A stretch of 31,079 bases of DNA from Folioceros fuciformis (Eukaryota > Anthocerotophyta > Anthocerotopsida > Anthocerotales). Shown one piece after another: positions 17,410 through 28,274 of this stretch (position 1 is the first letter of the stretch; every line of letters starts with the position of its first letter). Made by a program: the position numbers and the translations under genes. The stretch spans positions 186,200-217,278 of the forward strand of contig JBNGIO010006289.1 in assembly GCA_049999805.1 (NCBI GenBank), written 5' to 3'. The notes beneath the pieces were generated by a model that was not told the origin of the DNA, ran no database searches, and worked only from the letters and a program-made list of their open reading frames with translations.

Positions 17410-18431
17410 CTAGTCGTCATCCTCAGAGTCATCCTTGGAGTCACTCTGTCGAACACTCCGCCTCGTTTGGACGGGAGCTTTCTCTTTACTTACGGCCCCG
17501 TCCAGGAAAAGATATCCTCCTCTTGCGAGTCTCTCCTCAAGATCTTCAGTGGTGAAATCGTCCTTGCCACCGAGCTCGTCAAATCCAACCTGTGGGTGCG
17601 ACCGATTGATCAGACACATTCAGGCTCTTTCGAGCTGAAGAAGAGCCAGCAACTGACAGGACAAGAGGACTGGAACTTACCACGTAGTCATTGACTTTGG
17701 CATCCTTGATGAGGGCCAGGGTTGGTAGCACAACTATCTTCAACTTCTCTGTAAGGAAGGGACTCTTTTCTGCGTTAATTTTCACAAACAGAGTCTCCAT
17801 ATGCTGCTTGCACAGAATAGTCAGATGTTTGTCCACAACCTGCAGCATGAGGGTGTTCAGCTATCATCTTCTAATGCAGGCATAGCACCGGACTCCACCC
17901 AAAGCACACACAATAAGAACTTCATATCACGCCGTCGCCAGCAATTCGACTTCCATGGTGAGGGACGAACATCACAAGGAGATTACAAGGTGCTGCTGCG
18001 AGAAAATCACCTTGCACGGCCAGTTTTCCCTAAAAAAGTGGCAAACAACACGTTCGTTCGCCTTCACCTTGACGAAAAACTCCTTCTCGCTCTGCAGTTC
18101 CGAGTACTCGCCGTGTCCCTGGGCAAGCCATTCCTGTCGCTTGGCAGCTAGTTTCTTCATCTGCTGCAATCTCCGCTCCCGCAGCTGCTCGAGGTCGTCC
18201 TCATCCAAGCGTTCCAATCTGTCGATCTGCTCATCTAACTGCTGCTCTATAACCTTAGCTGCAGTCAACACCTGATCCTCCACAACCTGCACGCACAACC
18301 TCCGTCCCTCAGATCCTGTTGCTCCAATCGTGAACACCAACCATCCCACTCCAACGCAGGACAGTGATCCAACTACCCGAGGCAAGCACTGCCACTGCTC
18401 TTACCTTCTGGATGACAGCCGTGCTGGCCAT
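17410..18431 (-). CDS. TXNDC9: Thioredoxin domain-containing protein 9 (phosducin-like 3) homologue, 4 exons
   Basis: Exons on the minus strand: 18405-18431, 18011-18286, 17681-17839 and 17410-17589. All introns are phase 0 with GT-AG ends and lengths 118, 171 and 91 nt. The joined protein has 213 residues, matching the plant family (about 211). After MASTAVIQK comes a charged helical/coiled-coil region with LDEDDLEQLRERRLQQMKK and the family motif GHGEYSEL.SEKEFF. A thioredoxin fold follows: RVVCHFFRENWPCK (residues 88-101), AEKSPFLTEKLKIVVLPTLAL with the cis-proline, and VGFDELGGKDDFTTEDLEERL. The tail is acidic (SDSKDDSEDDD). There is a single Cys in WPCK instead of CxxC, so it is not a normal redox thioredoxin. 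Family members modulate CCT chaperonin and tubulin/actin folding in the cytosol. It is divergently paired with the DUF819 gene. Confidence 0.94.
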
Positions 18432-19090
18432 GCTCGCTCTTTCCGCCACCGCACCCGCACGCGCAGATCTGGATGTGTAAAATTGTGGCAGATCACACGG
18501 CCGTAAAGCAACTTATCCGGCAGCTCCCCTGCAGTCATCTAATCCCATGGCCCTGGCGGCAAGCAGGCAGCAGCTCCATCTCCAGCAAACCGACGAATTG
18601 CGAGAATGCGCATGCGCTTCCCGCCATCTTCCAACCGGCAAACTGTAACCAAGCCAATCCCTAAACTGTTAACAGCTCGGTAAATCGTAAAACACAACTA
18701 CCACCTTTTTTATTGGACAACGGAGATCGCATAGCACGGGAAGTTTGCTTCCAATCCTTCCTTAGTGTGCGACACAATGTCAGCCACCGATGACAACGAA
18801 TCATCAACTCCTGGTGCAGACATCTGTACTCCTCATTCTGTGGACACAAGGTGTCCGAATGCAGAACGATCCAACAGCTGCGAACGCCCTCTTCCGCAGC
18901 GTACTGGTGGCTTGGCCTGCCGGTCAGAGATTGCTTAGCCTCAGCCGTGGGCGTGGGCTCTCACTTGGGGAGGGCGGTTGTGCATGATTAGAATTGCACC
19001 GGGACTGCGGCAGACTGTGAGTGGCTGCTGGCCAGCAGATAGTGCTGCACCATCATTGGACGGAGGAGTGAGGAATCGGAGCTGGACGCG
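18432..19090. promoter_or_regulatory. Shared divergent promoter region
   Basis: These 659 bp lie between the start codons of the TXNDC9-like gene (-) and the DUF819 gene (+), and must contain both promoters and leaders. Visible elements are a perfect 10-bp palindrome GCGCATGCGC (18608-18617) and a CCAAT motif at 18655-18659 that runs into CCCTAAAC, a partial telo-box-like sequence. The open frame 18790-18987 inside it shows no homology and lacks splice continuity with the gene, so I do not call it. Confidence 0.55.
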
Positions 19091-21510
19091 ATGAATTCCG
19101 TGGGCTTGTCTTCCTTGTCACACCGAGTCCCTGGGGCCTCGACTTCATCATGCGGTTGCCAAAATGCTGTGGTATCGCGGGCAGTTGCCGCACGGTGTCG
19201 GCAGGGCGCAGTCCAAGGAGAGCGGAACAAATTGGCTGCCGTGTCTAGATGGACAGATTCGTGCTTGCCTTCATACAGGAGAAGGTGTTGGGAAGTTTGG
19301 CACGGTACACAAAGGAAGCGGGAGACCACGATGTCTTTGGTGGCGCCTGATAGCCACAGCATTCTCTACGGCGTGCTTGCAGCCTGCGCAGCCATCGGGC
19401 AGGTAACAATTCTGGCCTCTGCGTTCTTGTGGGCTGCGGTGAAGGACTAATGGTACGGAAGCAAATCAGATTGTGGAGTCGAGGACCAAATGGGGGGCCC
19501 GGGTGTCAGCTCCTCTTCTGGCCATGGGAGTGGGCATGGCGCTTTCTGCAGCTCAAATTTTACCGTCTGCTGCACCAACCTATGAATCGGTGATATGTCT
19601 TGCTGAATGGCGAGGATTGTTGCAGGGTCGAATTGACTCCGGCACGACCCCAGCTGCTGAAATGTTAACATGTGGATTGCTGAGGCTGCAGGTGTTCAGC
19701 GCTCTGATGCCCATGGCAGTTGGCCTGTCGCTTCTGGAAACCGATGTTGCGAGTGCCTTCACTGACGCTGGTGCGATTTTGGTGCAGCGCAATCGTTACT
19801 CTGGTTGCCAATGGGTGGAGTCGGGCCACCTCATGCGTTGACTGAACCATGCTGAACGCAATGCAGGCTCAACGCTGAAAGCCTTTGCGTTTGGGTCTAT
19901 CGGGACGATCCTAGGGACTATTCTGGGCTACTGGTGCATCGGCAGGCAGCTTGGGTCAGATGGATGGAAGGTGTAAGAGAGGCTGTACGTCTTGAGCTGC
20001 TCTGCGTTTCAGCAACTTGCCGACCTGATGGCTTGACCTTGAATGCTCTCCGCTTGTGCTAGATCGCATCGGCCTTGTGTTCAAGCTACGTCGGAGGTAG
20101 CATCAACTACGCTGCTACAGCTCAGGTCAGTGTACTTGAGCTCTACATGTTGCACAGATCTAGTACACCAAGTCTTCATTTCTCTCAATTCATCAACTTG
20201 GGTTTGGTGGCGCACTGCAGGCTTTGGGCTTGACTTCCGGGAGCACCTTAGCAGCTGGAATGGCTGCAGACAATCTTGCTATGGCGGTATATTTTAGCAT
20301 CATCATGTCAATCCCCGATGATAGTGCAAAACGAGCGGAGGGGGTGGAAGCTGCAGGTTGGTACTGACATTCCGGACTGAGCTGAGAGGAAGGTGACTCT
20401 TTCTAAAGCTCCTTCGCGTACAAAAAACCTGACACGGAGTACCTAGGTGTGGACCTGACCGCCACCAGCATCAGATGCGGCACAGAAAACTGATCCTCAA
20501 TCGACTGTGGAAACGATCGCTATCTCCATAGCTGCAGCTGCATTGGCTTGCACTTTGGGAAGTGCCATTGCGTCAGTCCTTCCTCCTTCATTCGCAGGTC
20601 TGAACTCGGCACATGTGGTAGGCTCTGAGGCATGTAATCATCGCATGGCTTCCTCAACACCTTTCTGCTTGTTCGTTCAGGTTCGGGGCTAGCCATTATG
20701 GCAGTAGTCGCGTCGCTCTTCTCAGCTGGTGGCGCAAGAGTGTGTGGTGTGACGGATGGCGCAAGGGTACCACTGTTTGCTGGCTCGCAAACACTTGGTG
20801 GAGCTCTCATGCTTTTCTTCTTCTCTGTGGTAATTTGTCCTTCACCCCGGTCAACTGTAGACAACTCGCATCACCATGATCCGATCGCGCTCAATCCGGA
20901 CACTGCCTTCTCAGATCGGAGCCTCAACGAATCCAATAGAAGCGGTGAGGGGTGGCTGGGCTCTGGTGGTCTTCATTCTTACGATCATGCTGGTAAGCAC
21001 CGTCTCAGAGTCGCCTCACCTTCAGCATCTACACCTTTGCCATTGAACTCCAGTCTATCCATTCACTTGTGTGCATGCAGGTGCACTTGGCCATCACCCT
21101 CGGTCTTGGACGCTTAGCTCGCCTTCCTATGCGAACTGTAAGCTACCTTCTTTTTCCCACCAATCAATTGCACGTAGACTAAATGTCGTATTCACTGAAC
21201 CCTGGATGGTGCACGCGAGCAGCTTCTGGTCGCTTCTAATGCAAACATAGGAGGCCCCGCCACAGCTGCAGCTATGGCCAATGCCAGGGGCTGGCCCGGA
21301 CTGGTAAGCCCCCGCCGCCCCTGGATGCAAGGAGAATTCTGGCCTTGACCTGGAGCAGGCCAGGAAGGATCTAAGGCCTCGCTTCGCTCTGTCTGTTTCT
21401 TGTGGCTACCTCAGGTGCGGCCTGCATTGGTTGTGGGCACGTTTGGCTATACAATTGGCACAATCGTGGGGTGTGTGGTAGGTGTTCGTTTGTTGCAACA
21501 CATGCTGTGA
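19091..21510 (+). CDS. DUF819 (YjcL-like) membrane protein, probably plastidial, 12 exons
   Basis: Exons: 19091-19402, 19470-19589, 19692-19770, 19867-19970, 20063-20125, 20221-20356, 20469-20597, 20681-20829, 20915-20992, 21081-21137, 21223-21303, 21415-21510. They join to 467 residues with every junction GT-AG and in frame. The first 85 or so residues are rich in Ser, Arg, Val and Ala and fit a chloroplast transit peptide. The rest is hydrophobic, with about 10-11 membrane segments and the family's landmarks: KWGARVSAPLL, TLKAFAFGSIGTILGT, DGWKIASALCSSYVGGSINY, LAAGMAADNLAMAVYFS, FAGSQTLGGALMLFFFSVIG, VHLAITLGLGRL and ASNANIGGPATAAAMANARG. The family includes bacterial YjcL and plant proteins such as At5g52540 (from memory); the transported substrate, if any, is unknown. 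Introns are 67-112 nt. The start of exon 11 is ambiguous between 21220 and 21223 (one Gln); I chose 21223 by family spacing. Confidence 0.9.
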
Positions 21511-22678
21511 GCAACGAGCTAAAGGGATATGCCCACTAAACATACATCGTGTCCAAACAACGACCCACCAAATGATGCACGCTCAGCAATTTCTTCACAC
21601 CCTTCACATGTCACCCGGAACCCGCTAAACGATGCATGCTGAGTATTCGCTGCACATGTACCCTTCCGCGATGCGGTGCGGTCTCCCAATCTTGCCTGGA
21701 AGTCTTCTTCCAACATCTCTGCTGTTGTGACTTCGCTTCTTCACACCATCCGTTTCGCCCGTGACTTTGGGGACAAGGAGGGCATGAAGGGTCCAACACC
21801 AAGGGAATATCCACGGAAGAAACCAGGAGAAGGTCTTCCCAGAGAAGGTACAAGCAGCCACCCAGACCCCCGAAATATCTAACAGACCCAAGAAAGATAT
21901 GAAATGTTGAAGGCACGAGCAAAGACGGAGAGAGCTTCTGGAAGGTCGACGATGGAAGCAGTGCAGTCTTCAGGAATAAGGGCGGAGTAAGATGTGCTCA
22001 GAGGGAGAAGAGAGCTTTCAAATGCTGGAGGAAGACAGTAGTGAATGTAGAAGGGGCAAGAGATCATGAACATCGAAGGCAAAGGTGTGTGTGTGTGGTC
22101 AAGGGACGGGGGAAGACGAGCCTGCGTTTGAGAGACCAGCGTGGGTATAAAGGGAAGAGAGGGGAAGAGTGCGACGACAGAGAGAGAGAGTCTGGGCTGG
22201 GCTGGGCTCGGCGAGCCGAGCCGACCCGAGTCTGGCCTCGCGTTGTGTGTAAAATATGCACACACTGGCAGGGCCCGCGGATGGCAGGCTGCAGCCGGGG
22301 AAGGCGAACTCTGGCATCAGATTGCGCCGGCCTTGCCCACTGCCTGCACGCAGGCTGCAGCTGCGTGCACCCGCGCCCGCACCGGGGGTCTGCACAGCCC
22401 TCGCCATGCCGCCATCCCCTGCTCGCCTCCTGCGTCTGCTGGTCACAGCCCACTCCGCAACGGCAGCAGCCCCCGCTCGGGATTTGGCTGCTCTCAGAGT
22501 GGCCGCAGCTTCAGCAGCAGTCCGCCTGCCTGCCTCGCTCGCTCTGCTCGCTTCCGGAAACATCACCAACGGCTGCCTGCTCTGGTGCCCAACACGCCAC
22601 CTGCTGCTCCTGTTCTTCTGCAGGTGGTGGTGGCAGTGGAGCACGCCCGGATGATTCTGCTAGCGTCGCCTTCGCGTA
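21511..22678. other. Intergenic: DUF819 3' flank and leader of the next gene
   Basis: No protein family recognised. The right half becomes GC-rich with overlapping open frames on both strands (22041-22749), which look like compositional artefacts. It contains a TG run near 22086, a GA microsatellite near 22178-22191 and an 8-bp inverted repeat GGCTCGGC/GCCGAGCC at 22205-22222. Part of 22200-22678 is probably the promoter and 5'UTR of the RING gene. Confidence 0.45.
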
Positions 22679-25600
22679 ATGATTCCGTCCCCGTCCGTCT
22701 TGGCCCATCTCCTGTCAGTGCTCCTCCTCCTCACAGCCCTGCTGGGTAAGCATTCTCCATCTCCCTTTCGCTGCCTTCGATCCGCGATTTCTCTGCCTTC
22801 GGCTAAACGTCTGCTTGCTGATCCGCAGACGGCCCTTCCGCCGCTGCCCAGGAATTCCCCACAATTGTGCCGGATTCCAGCTGCATGCGCGACACCATCC
22901 AGCCGGGTACTAATATAACCTACAGGATACTCCTGCGCAACTGCCTCCCTGCGCTGGATAGCGATCAGGGCTTCCTGCACCTGGACGTCTGGCCTGCCGA
23001 TGCCGATCCCGATGCCGATGGTCCCCACGTTGATAAATCTCTGAGATGGGGTTATGGCTCTGGGTCGGAGGTGAAGCTGGATGTCAACATGTCCGGCGGC
23101 GGCAACCGAACCTTTCCCTGGATCGGTATGTGCATCCGTATGATTACCAATCTCCGTGCGCTATCCACACTGTGTCCATCCAGATGCCTCATTCTGTGTT
23201 TGTGTCCACCATTCCAGTCGACGGACACTTCCTCCCTATTACCATACCTGTGGAGAAACACAGTGAAGAGCTTAGCTGGTTTGCGAATTTAGCTACAACA
23301 GCCAACTCTGCTGATATTGTGATCAAAGCTTGGTGCTCTGGTGAGTGCTCTGCTCCACAGTCTGTTTTCCGCGTTTGTTATGCTCCTTGCATTTTGCTTT
23401 TGGTTTCATTCAATCGCGTCTCATGGATAATGCTTTGACCAGACACGCAATCTTGCGTCCAAAACTGTAGTGCCCCAAGTGGACTATGCGTGGGCCCAAG
23501 GACCTGCAGATGTTTGAGGGCCAGTGTGGACACCCCTTGTGCTCCGGGTAAGCGTTGGACTCGCGACGCAAACGCTTCATCTGGTAGTCCATCAGCGGGC
23601 AAGCTCGTTTCTTACGTTCCTGTTTGTCTCCTTTTGCAGCTGTCGAGCCTATACCTCCGTTCCAGAACCCAGAATTGGGAGGCGTCGTGGGTCCCTTACA
23701 ATTCACGATTGGACCTGGCGTGTGGAGGTTTTACAGTTTTGAGGTATGATGAGCAACATTCTTCAAGTTGATGGTCCTTGTGTTCGACCACCTTCAGCTA
23801 CGGTCATTCCATTCGGCGTTGTCTTGAACTTTTCCTTCTGACGGGATTTGTCATGCTGATGCCAGAAAACGTGTTATACTGAGCCATATATCGATTCCTG
23901 TTGTCAGGTGCCTGGTGGTGATGGCCGATTTTTGGCAGAGATTTCTCGGGCGTATGGTGATGTGGCGCTCTTTGTAAAGCCTTCAAATCCTGACCTTCCT
24001 TTACAGAGCCTGCCTTCAGAGCCTGACCTAGATGTTTACAGTGACAAGCTCAGCTACCTCAGCAGACTGAGCCATCATCATTTGAACGGAACTGGAGCAG
24101 GACGGTTTCATGTTGGGATATTGAACAGCAACACTTGCGTACAACAGTCAGCACAAGTTAATCTAACTATATGGGCAGCCCCTCTTTCCAGCGATGTGGC
24201 CTTCTGCCCCTTGAACTGTTCGCATCCTAATGGGCTATGTGTCCAAGGTGGTGTGTGTCAGTGTAAAGATGACTATGGTGGACATTTCTGTGAAAGTAGT
24301 AAGTCTCTCTCCAGCAGCAATCCAAACACAATGCTTCATTCTAGACTTTGTGATAACTTTTGTAGGCCATGTCTAGCTGACCATGCTTCGAAATCTTCCA
24401 ATTCTTCGTGCGTGAAACAGGCGTTCATGCAGTGAAACCGCATCGCAAAGTTGAGGGGACGCTGCATCCAGGCCAGGCAAGTTATCTCAGGCTGGAAGCG
24501 TCTGGCCTCAGTGAGAATGACAACATCTTTATATCTTTCATCCGAAGCGGAGGATTCCCTGTTCTCGTTGCTCAAGCAAACAGGTTTCCAACTCTTACAG
24601 ATTATTGTTTGCGTTTCTCCACGTCAAACGCCACGGCTGTCACATCTGAGGAGTATGAACTGGACCCTTCAGTGGTTTCTCCAGAGGACTTGATTCTGGG
24701 GGTGTTTAATGTAGACTATGCAGTGCATGAAGACGTAACCTTTGAGATCTTGGTTGGCTTCAATTCAGGTTTCCGGCCAACCCCGTTTTCCTTTTCCTGC
24801 ACAATGCCTGTCGTTCAAGGAAAATTGCTTTGGGTTGACATGCTTATGCTTTGCAGTTCGAAGAGCTAGGGCACTGAACACATGGATGATTCTCCTGGTG
24901 GCTCTTACGAGTTCTATGTTTATATGTCTCTCCATGGGCATCTGCAAGATCTTAATGAATCACAGACGAGATGTTCGTGACATTGTCGAAGTGTCCAACG
25001 CCACTCACGCCCTTGCCGAGGTACTTTGCTCACAAGAAAAAGGCCGCCCTCTTTCAGTTGCAGCATCCCTAGATACACTGCGGTGTGCTTGCAAAGCTAA
25101 ATGACTTTCATTGTCGCATTTCCTTCGCAGGGTATGGTTGGTACAGAAGAGTTAGATAAAACAGTGCTGGAAACATTTCCTCTCCTCATCTACAGGGAGG
25201 GCATTCTTGGGAAAGAAGAGACCCAGTGAGTTGTACAAATGCGTTTTCTTAGAGACCTGTCCCTGCACACTCTCTTGCCCTGGGGTAGGGATTGACACGG
25301 AGCTTTACACCACGTGTGCAGGTGTCCAATATGTCTGAACGACTACGCTCCAGCGGAAGTGCTGTGCGCAGTTCCAGTATGTACACACATCTTCCATGTG
25401 CAGTGTATAAAGAAATGGCTACGAAGCAACTTCAGCTGCCCTCTCTGCCGGATCTCCTTGCAGCATATAGCTCAATCAATACCGGAGGACTGGAGTAGCG
25501 GATCCAGCCTAACGTTTCCAGAGGGGGCCGATTTGGGGGCAACCCTTGGCCATGTACGGGAGACCCACGTCACCCAGCCTTCAGTCAGGGCCAACGCTGC

Positions 25601-25730
25601 CTATTCCTGGCTAGAGCCTCTCAGTGTAGGCGGTGTGGGATCAGGGCTTGCTGCGCGTACTCGCAGCATAGCCCCACCCGATGTAGCGTCCTCGTCTTCC
25701 TCGACCCTCAAGGTCTGCAGGTACGATTGA
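22679..25730 (+). CDS. Membrane RING-H2 E3 ubiquitin ligase with two EGF-like domains, 10 exons
   Basis: Exons: 22679-22745, 22829-23125, 23218-23340, 23443-23547, 23640-23743, 23908-24298, 24421-24768, 24857-25020, 25131-25225, 25322-25730. They join in frame to 700 residues. Order: signal peptide (1-22, LLSVLLLLTALL); a beta-rich module with N-glycosylation sites; EGF-like 1 (six Cys, C167-C195); a second module (about 198-331, ending VNLTIW); EGF-like 2 (C332, C336, C343, C349, C351, C360); a third module (363-478, TLHPGQASYLRLEASG); a transmembrane helix (about 489-511); and a cytosolic RING-H2. Its ligands are C566, C569, C585, H587, H590, C593, C604 and C607, with W597 at the E2-contact position. 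The tail after the RING is Ser/Gly-rich. Role by domain content: transfers ubiquitin from an E2 to targets near a membrane, with an outward-facing ectodomain. The ligand and targets cannot be read from sequence. An alternative final exon using a GT at 25722 is possible. Confidence 0.88.
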
Positions 25731-26580
25731 TACCGGACCCGGTTTCCCTATGTGTAAGGTAGACCACATGAGCTGGTCAATGTTGCATCCCCGTTCATTT
25801 GTGTCAGAGCTTTCTTTGTAGACTATGACTCGTCCGGAGCTGCCACTTCCAGCGCTTCCCTTCTTGCACCGCCATGGCGCACGGTGCCGGCGCCCGCTCG
25901 GCCTGACGGCATGGGATAGCAGCCCGTCGTTCGAAGCTGGAATGATCCCGGCCCCACCTTGCGAGACGCCAGCATTGAGTGAGATCGAACAGGAATCTGG
26001 GAGGGCGAATGTACCGGTGGTCCTGGATGGAAGTGTCGTCTGCGCAATGGTGTCCAGAGAGCGCAATGAATGTGAGCAAGCTCATCACGATGGCAGCCGC
26101 GTTCATCCGCTGCCTTTTTTTGGCAGCTGGTAAGGGATCAAAGGACGCCGTGCCAGCCTCCAGGTCAGGCAGGGCCAGGGCCAGGTTCAGGACCCTATAG
26201 CAGGAGTCGACTCATGAGAGGTCGGCATTGCGCTTGTAAGTTGCGGATACTGTAGCAAGCAAGGTGTCCATAATCTTGACTGTATGTACTTCTGCTGTGA
26301 TTGCATGGAATCGGGATTTGCGCCAGGCGCCACCGTTGCTCCAGTCTCCAGCCCCGTCCACCATCCTCCACAGCTCCCGTTCAACGTCGACGCGGCGCCC
26401 AAACCGTTAGCGGGCCCCAAAGGTTCTTGCCGAGCCGCCCTTCCACTAAGCTTGTGACACGCAGGATGCAATCTACACGGGCTGCGCAAAAGACCATAAA
26501 GTGGCCCCTCCAGTGACATTCCCTCCTTCACCAGGAACACCATCAGTACGGACCTACGTATCTCTATGCTTCAGGTATGG
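25731..26580. other. 3' flank of the RING gene, no gene called
   Basis: Moderately GC-rich with overlapping open frames on both strands (25804-26133, 26187-26543), none of which shows a family motif. It may be 3'UTR or alternative terminal exon sequence of the RING gene. It ends where AT-rich repeat DNA begins. Confidence 0.4.
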
Positions 26581-26790
26581 TTTGTCCAAGAGGGAAGAAG
26601 AGGAACTTTTAACACCCTAAAGATAAGATACCATCACAGGATTGAAATGTAATAATCATTTATACCATAAAATTATATTTGATATTATTCCAAGACACCT
26701 TCAATTATTACATTAATTATTGATACGAGCTGGGCAGACCTTATTCTCCTTGCTATCCAAAGCCACTTGGCTTTCTCCAAGTTGAGCTCA

Positions 26791-27037
26791 ACCTTCATTC
26801 TCCTTTCTCTCATGACTTGTGCACTTTTTGTCAAGTTTCTCAAGGTCTTTATCAAGGCATTTCATAACAAGAGAGTTGGTCTCCCTCTATCTCATTATAG
26901 GACTTTGGGGGAGTCCCATGATAGGACTTGGAGACCTTCATTCTCCTTTCTCTCCAAGACTCATGCACTTTTCGTTAAGTTTCTCAAGGCCTTTGCTAAG
27001 GCATTCCATAACAAGAGCGTAGGTCTCCCTCCATCTT
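26791..27037 (+). repeat. 143-bp tandem duplication inside the module
   Basis: The block starting ACCTTCATTCTCCTTTCTCT at 26791 recurs at 26934 (offset 143). Both copies run through AAGTTTCTCAAGG.CTTT and CATAACAAGAG, then GGTCTCCCTC.ATCT. Both retain an open frame, so the protein segment LFVKFLK.F.KAFHNK appears twice. Confidence 0.93.
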
Positions 27038-27190
27038 GTGACTATAGAGTTCATCTATCTCTATTTTGGAACTGCTCTCGCTCAATCTCATATTCTGACC
27101 TTCTTTCAACAACAAGTGTCCATTTCTCTTAAAAGGGAGCTAACACATGCTATTTACAACGAGTGCAAGGGAGGGGGTGCAGCAACTCTA
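26791..27190 (+). mobile_element. Retroelement C-terminal module, diverged copy
   Basis: The plus strand encodes SFSFLSKTHALFVKFLKAFA, which parallels FIPLALETHGAMGKDFSRFI of the copy at 28655. After a frame change it reads ILTFFQQQVSISLKREL then THAIYNECKGGGA, which parallels VAFFRQRVSIALQRALANAVF. The first half is duplicated in tandem. It is older or from a different subfamily than the copies at 12190 and 28655, and no reverse transcriptase part is attached. Confidence 0.65.
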
Positions 27191-27234
27191 AAGGTAGATA
27201 GACTCTTTCAACTCCCAATTCATTGGGCTTACCT

Positions 27235-27270
27235 TCATTCTCCTTAGTATATTGATAGCAAGGAGAATGA
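27235..27270. repeat. 11-bp inverted repeat
   Basis: The arms TCATTCTCCTT (27235-27245) and AAGGAGAATGA (27260-27270) are perfect complements around a 14-nt loop. The arm motif CATTCTCCTT also opens both units of the nearby 143-bp duplication. Confidence 0.9.
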
Positions 27271-27475
27271 GGGTATGCGCATGAATGCATGTCTCGAGAC
27301 TCCTTCCTTCTAGAGGCTGTGGTTTTGGATATATACCCTAAACCCGAAACCAATACCTTCCTCTCGATATATGGATAAGAGGGTATCCCCTTTTACAAGT
27401 GTCTATGAGGCAAGCCCTATGAGACCTCCACCTACTTTCTTGCAAAGGGGTCCTTCCTCCAACAATAGGAATTGT

Positions 27476-27589
27476 TGATTTTTGTGACAGAAGTTAAGAA
27501 AGCTCTCCTTTACATGCTAAATGGGAAAAGCTACTTTTCGTCGCAAAAATTAAGCAAGCTTTCCTTTACATGCTGAATGGCAAAAGCAT
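27476..27589 (+). repeat. 56-bp tandem duplication
   Basis: TTAAG.AAGCT.TCCTTTACATG recurs with its TTAAG at 27494 and 27550. Both copies continue into TGCT(A/G)AATGG.AAAAGC. Confidence 0.85.
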
Positions 27590-28274
27590 AGGTCTAAAAG
27601 GCACCGCCAAAGAGTTGGTTTTAGGGTATGGGACTTCCTATGCGAACCACTACTATCCACAATAGCAAATATTGCAACAAGAGGTATCATGGGAAACATG
27701 GTTGATTGTGAAGGAAAGCATGAGTACTTTTCTCCTCAAACTTAATGTTGTTGACTCCATCCTTGATTTCTACCGCATAAATCTTCTTAATATGCCCTAC
27801 ATACTTATCACCCAAACATTAGCCAACTTGATTTTATCAAAGATGCATGACTAGATAGAGAAAGGCTGACGTGGCTTCATCAAATGCAGGTACATATTGG
27901 ATAGATTGTTGTTGATAAGAGAGGTAAAATGGTGGATCTCACATTATCATATGTCAATTGTTCTCATATCCTAAAACTTTGAAGAGGCTTACAATACAAT
28001 TAACTAGTGTTTTCTTTCTCATTGCTTACACAAGTTTGGCTTTGGTCTTGAAATCATTTCTTAAGATGTTGGTGCCTATGCTGCTATCCACATGGAACTT
28101 ATTACTTAGTTTCCTATCAAGAGGTCACTACAATAGGGCTACCTACTTCCTCCCACCCTTTTCACTATTATTACTGGCTTTGTTATATGGAAAGGTAATT
28201 GTTTGATAGTAATTGCAGTAGTTATCTCATCTGGTAGTAATTACAAGGAGCTACGTATTTCTTACTAAGAAGAT

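Noticed and set aside
18790-18987. 65-codon frame with a hydrophobic start between TXNDC9 and DUF819
   Set aside because: It does not splice in frame into the DUF819 exon 1, has no similarity, and the ATG at 19091 already gives a full-length protein with a transit-peptide-like N-terminus.
22041-22749. Several overlapping open frames of 65-212 codons on both strands
   Set aside because: They lie in a GC-rich block with Pro/Ser/Cys-rich translations and no family motif. The real gene starts at 22679 with a signal peptide, and these look like compositional artefacts in its promoter and leader.
25731-26543. Possible extra exons or a gene after the RING gene
   Set aside because: A GT at 25722 and an AG before 25823 could join, but the frame stops at once. 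Other frames there are uninterpretable, so I kept the simple stop at 25730.
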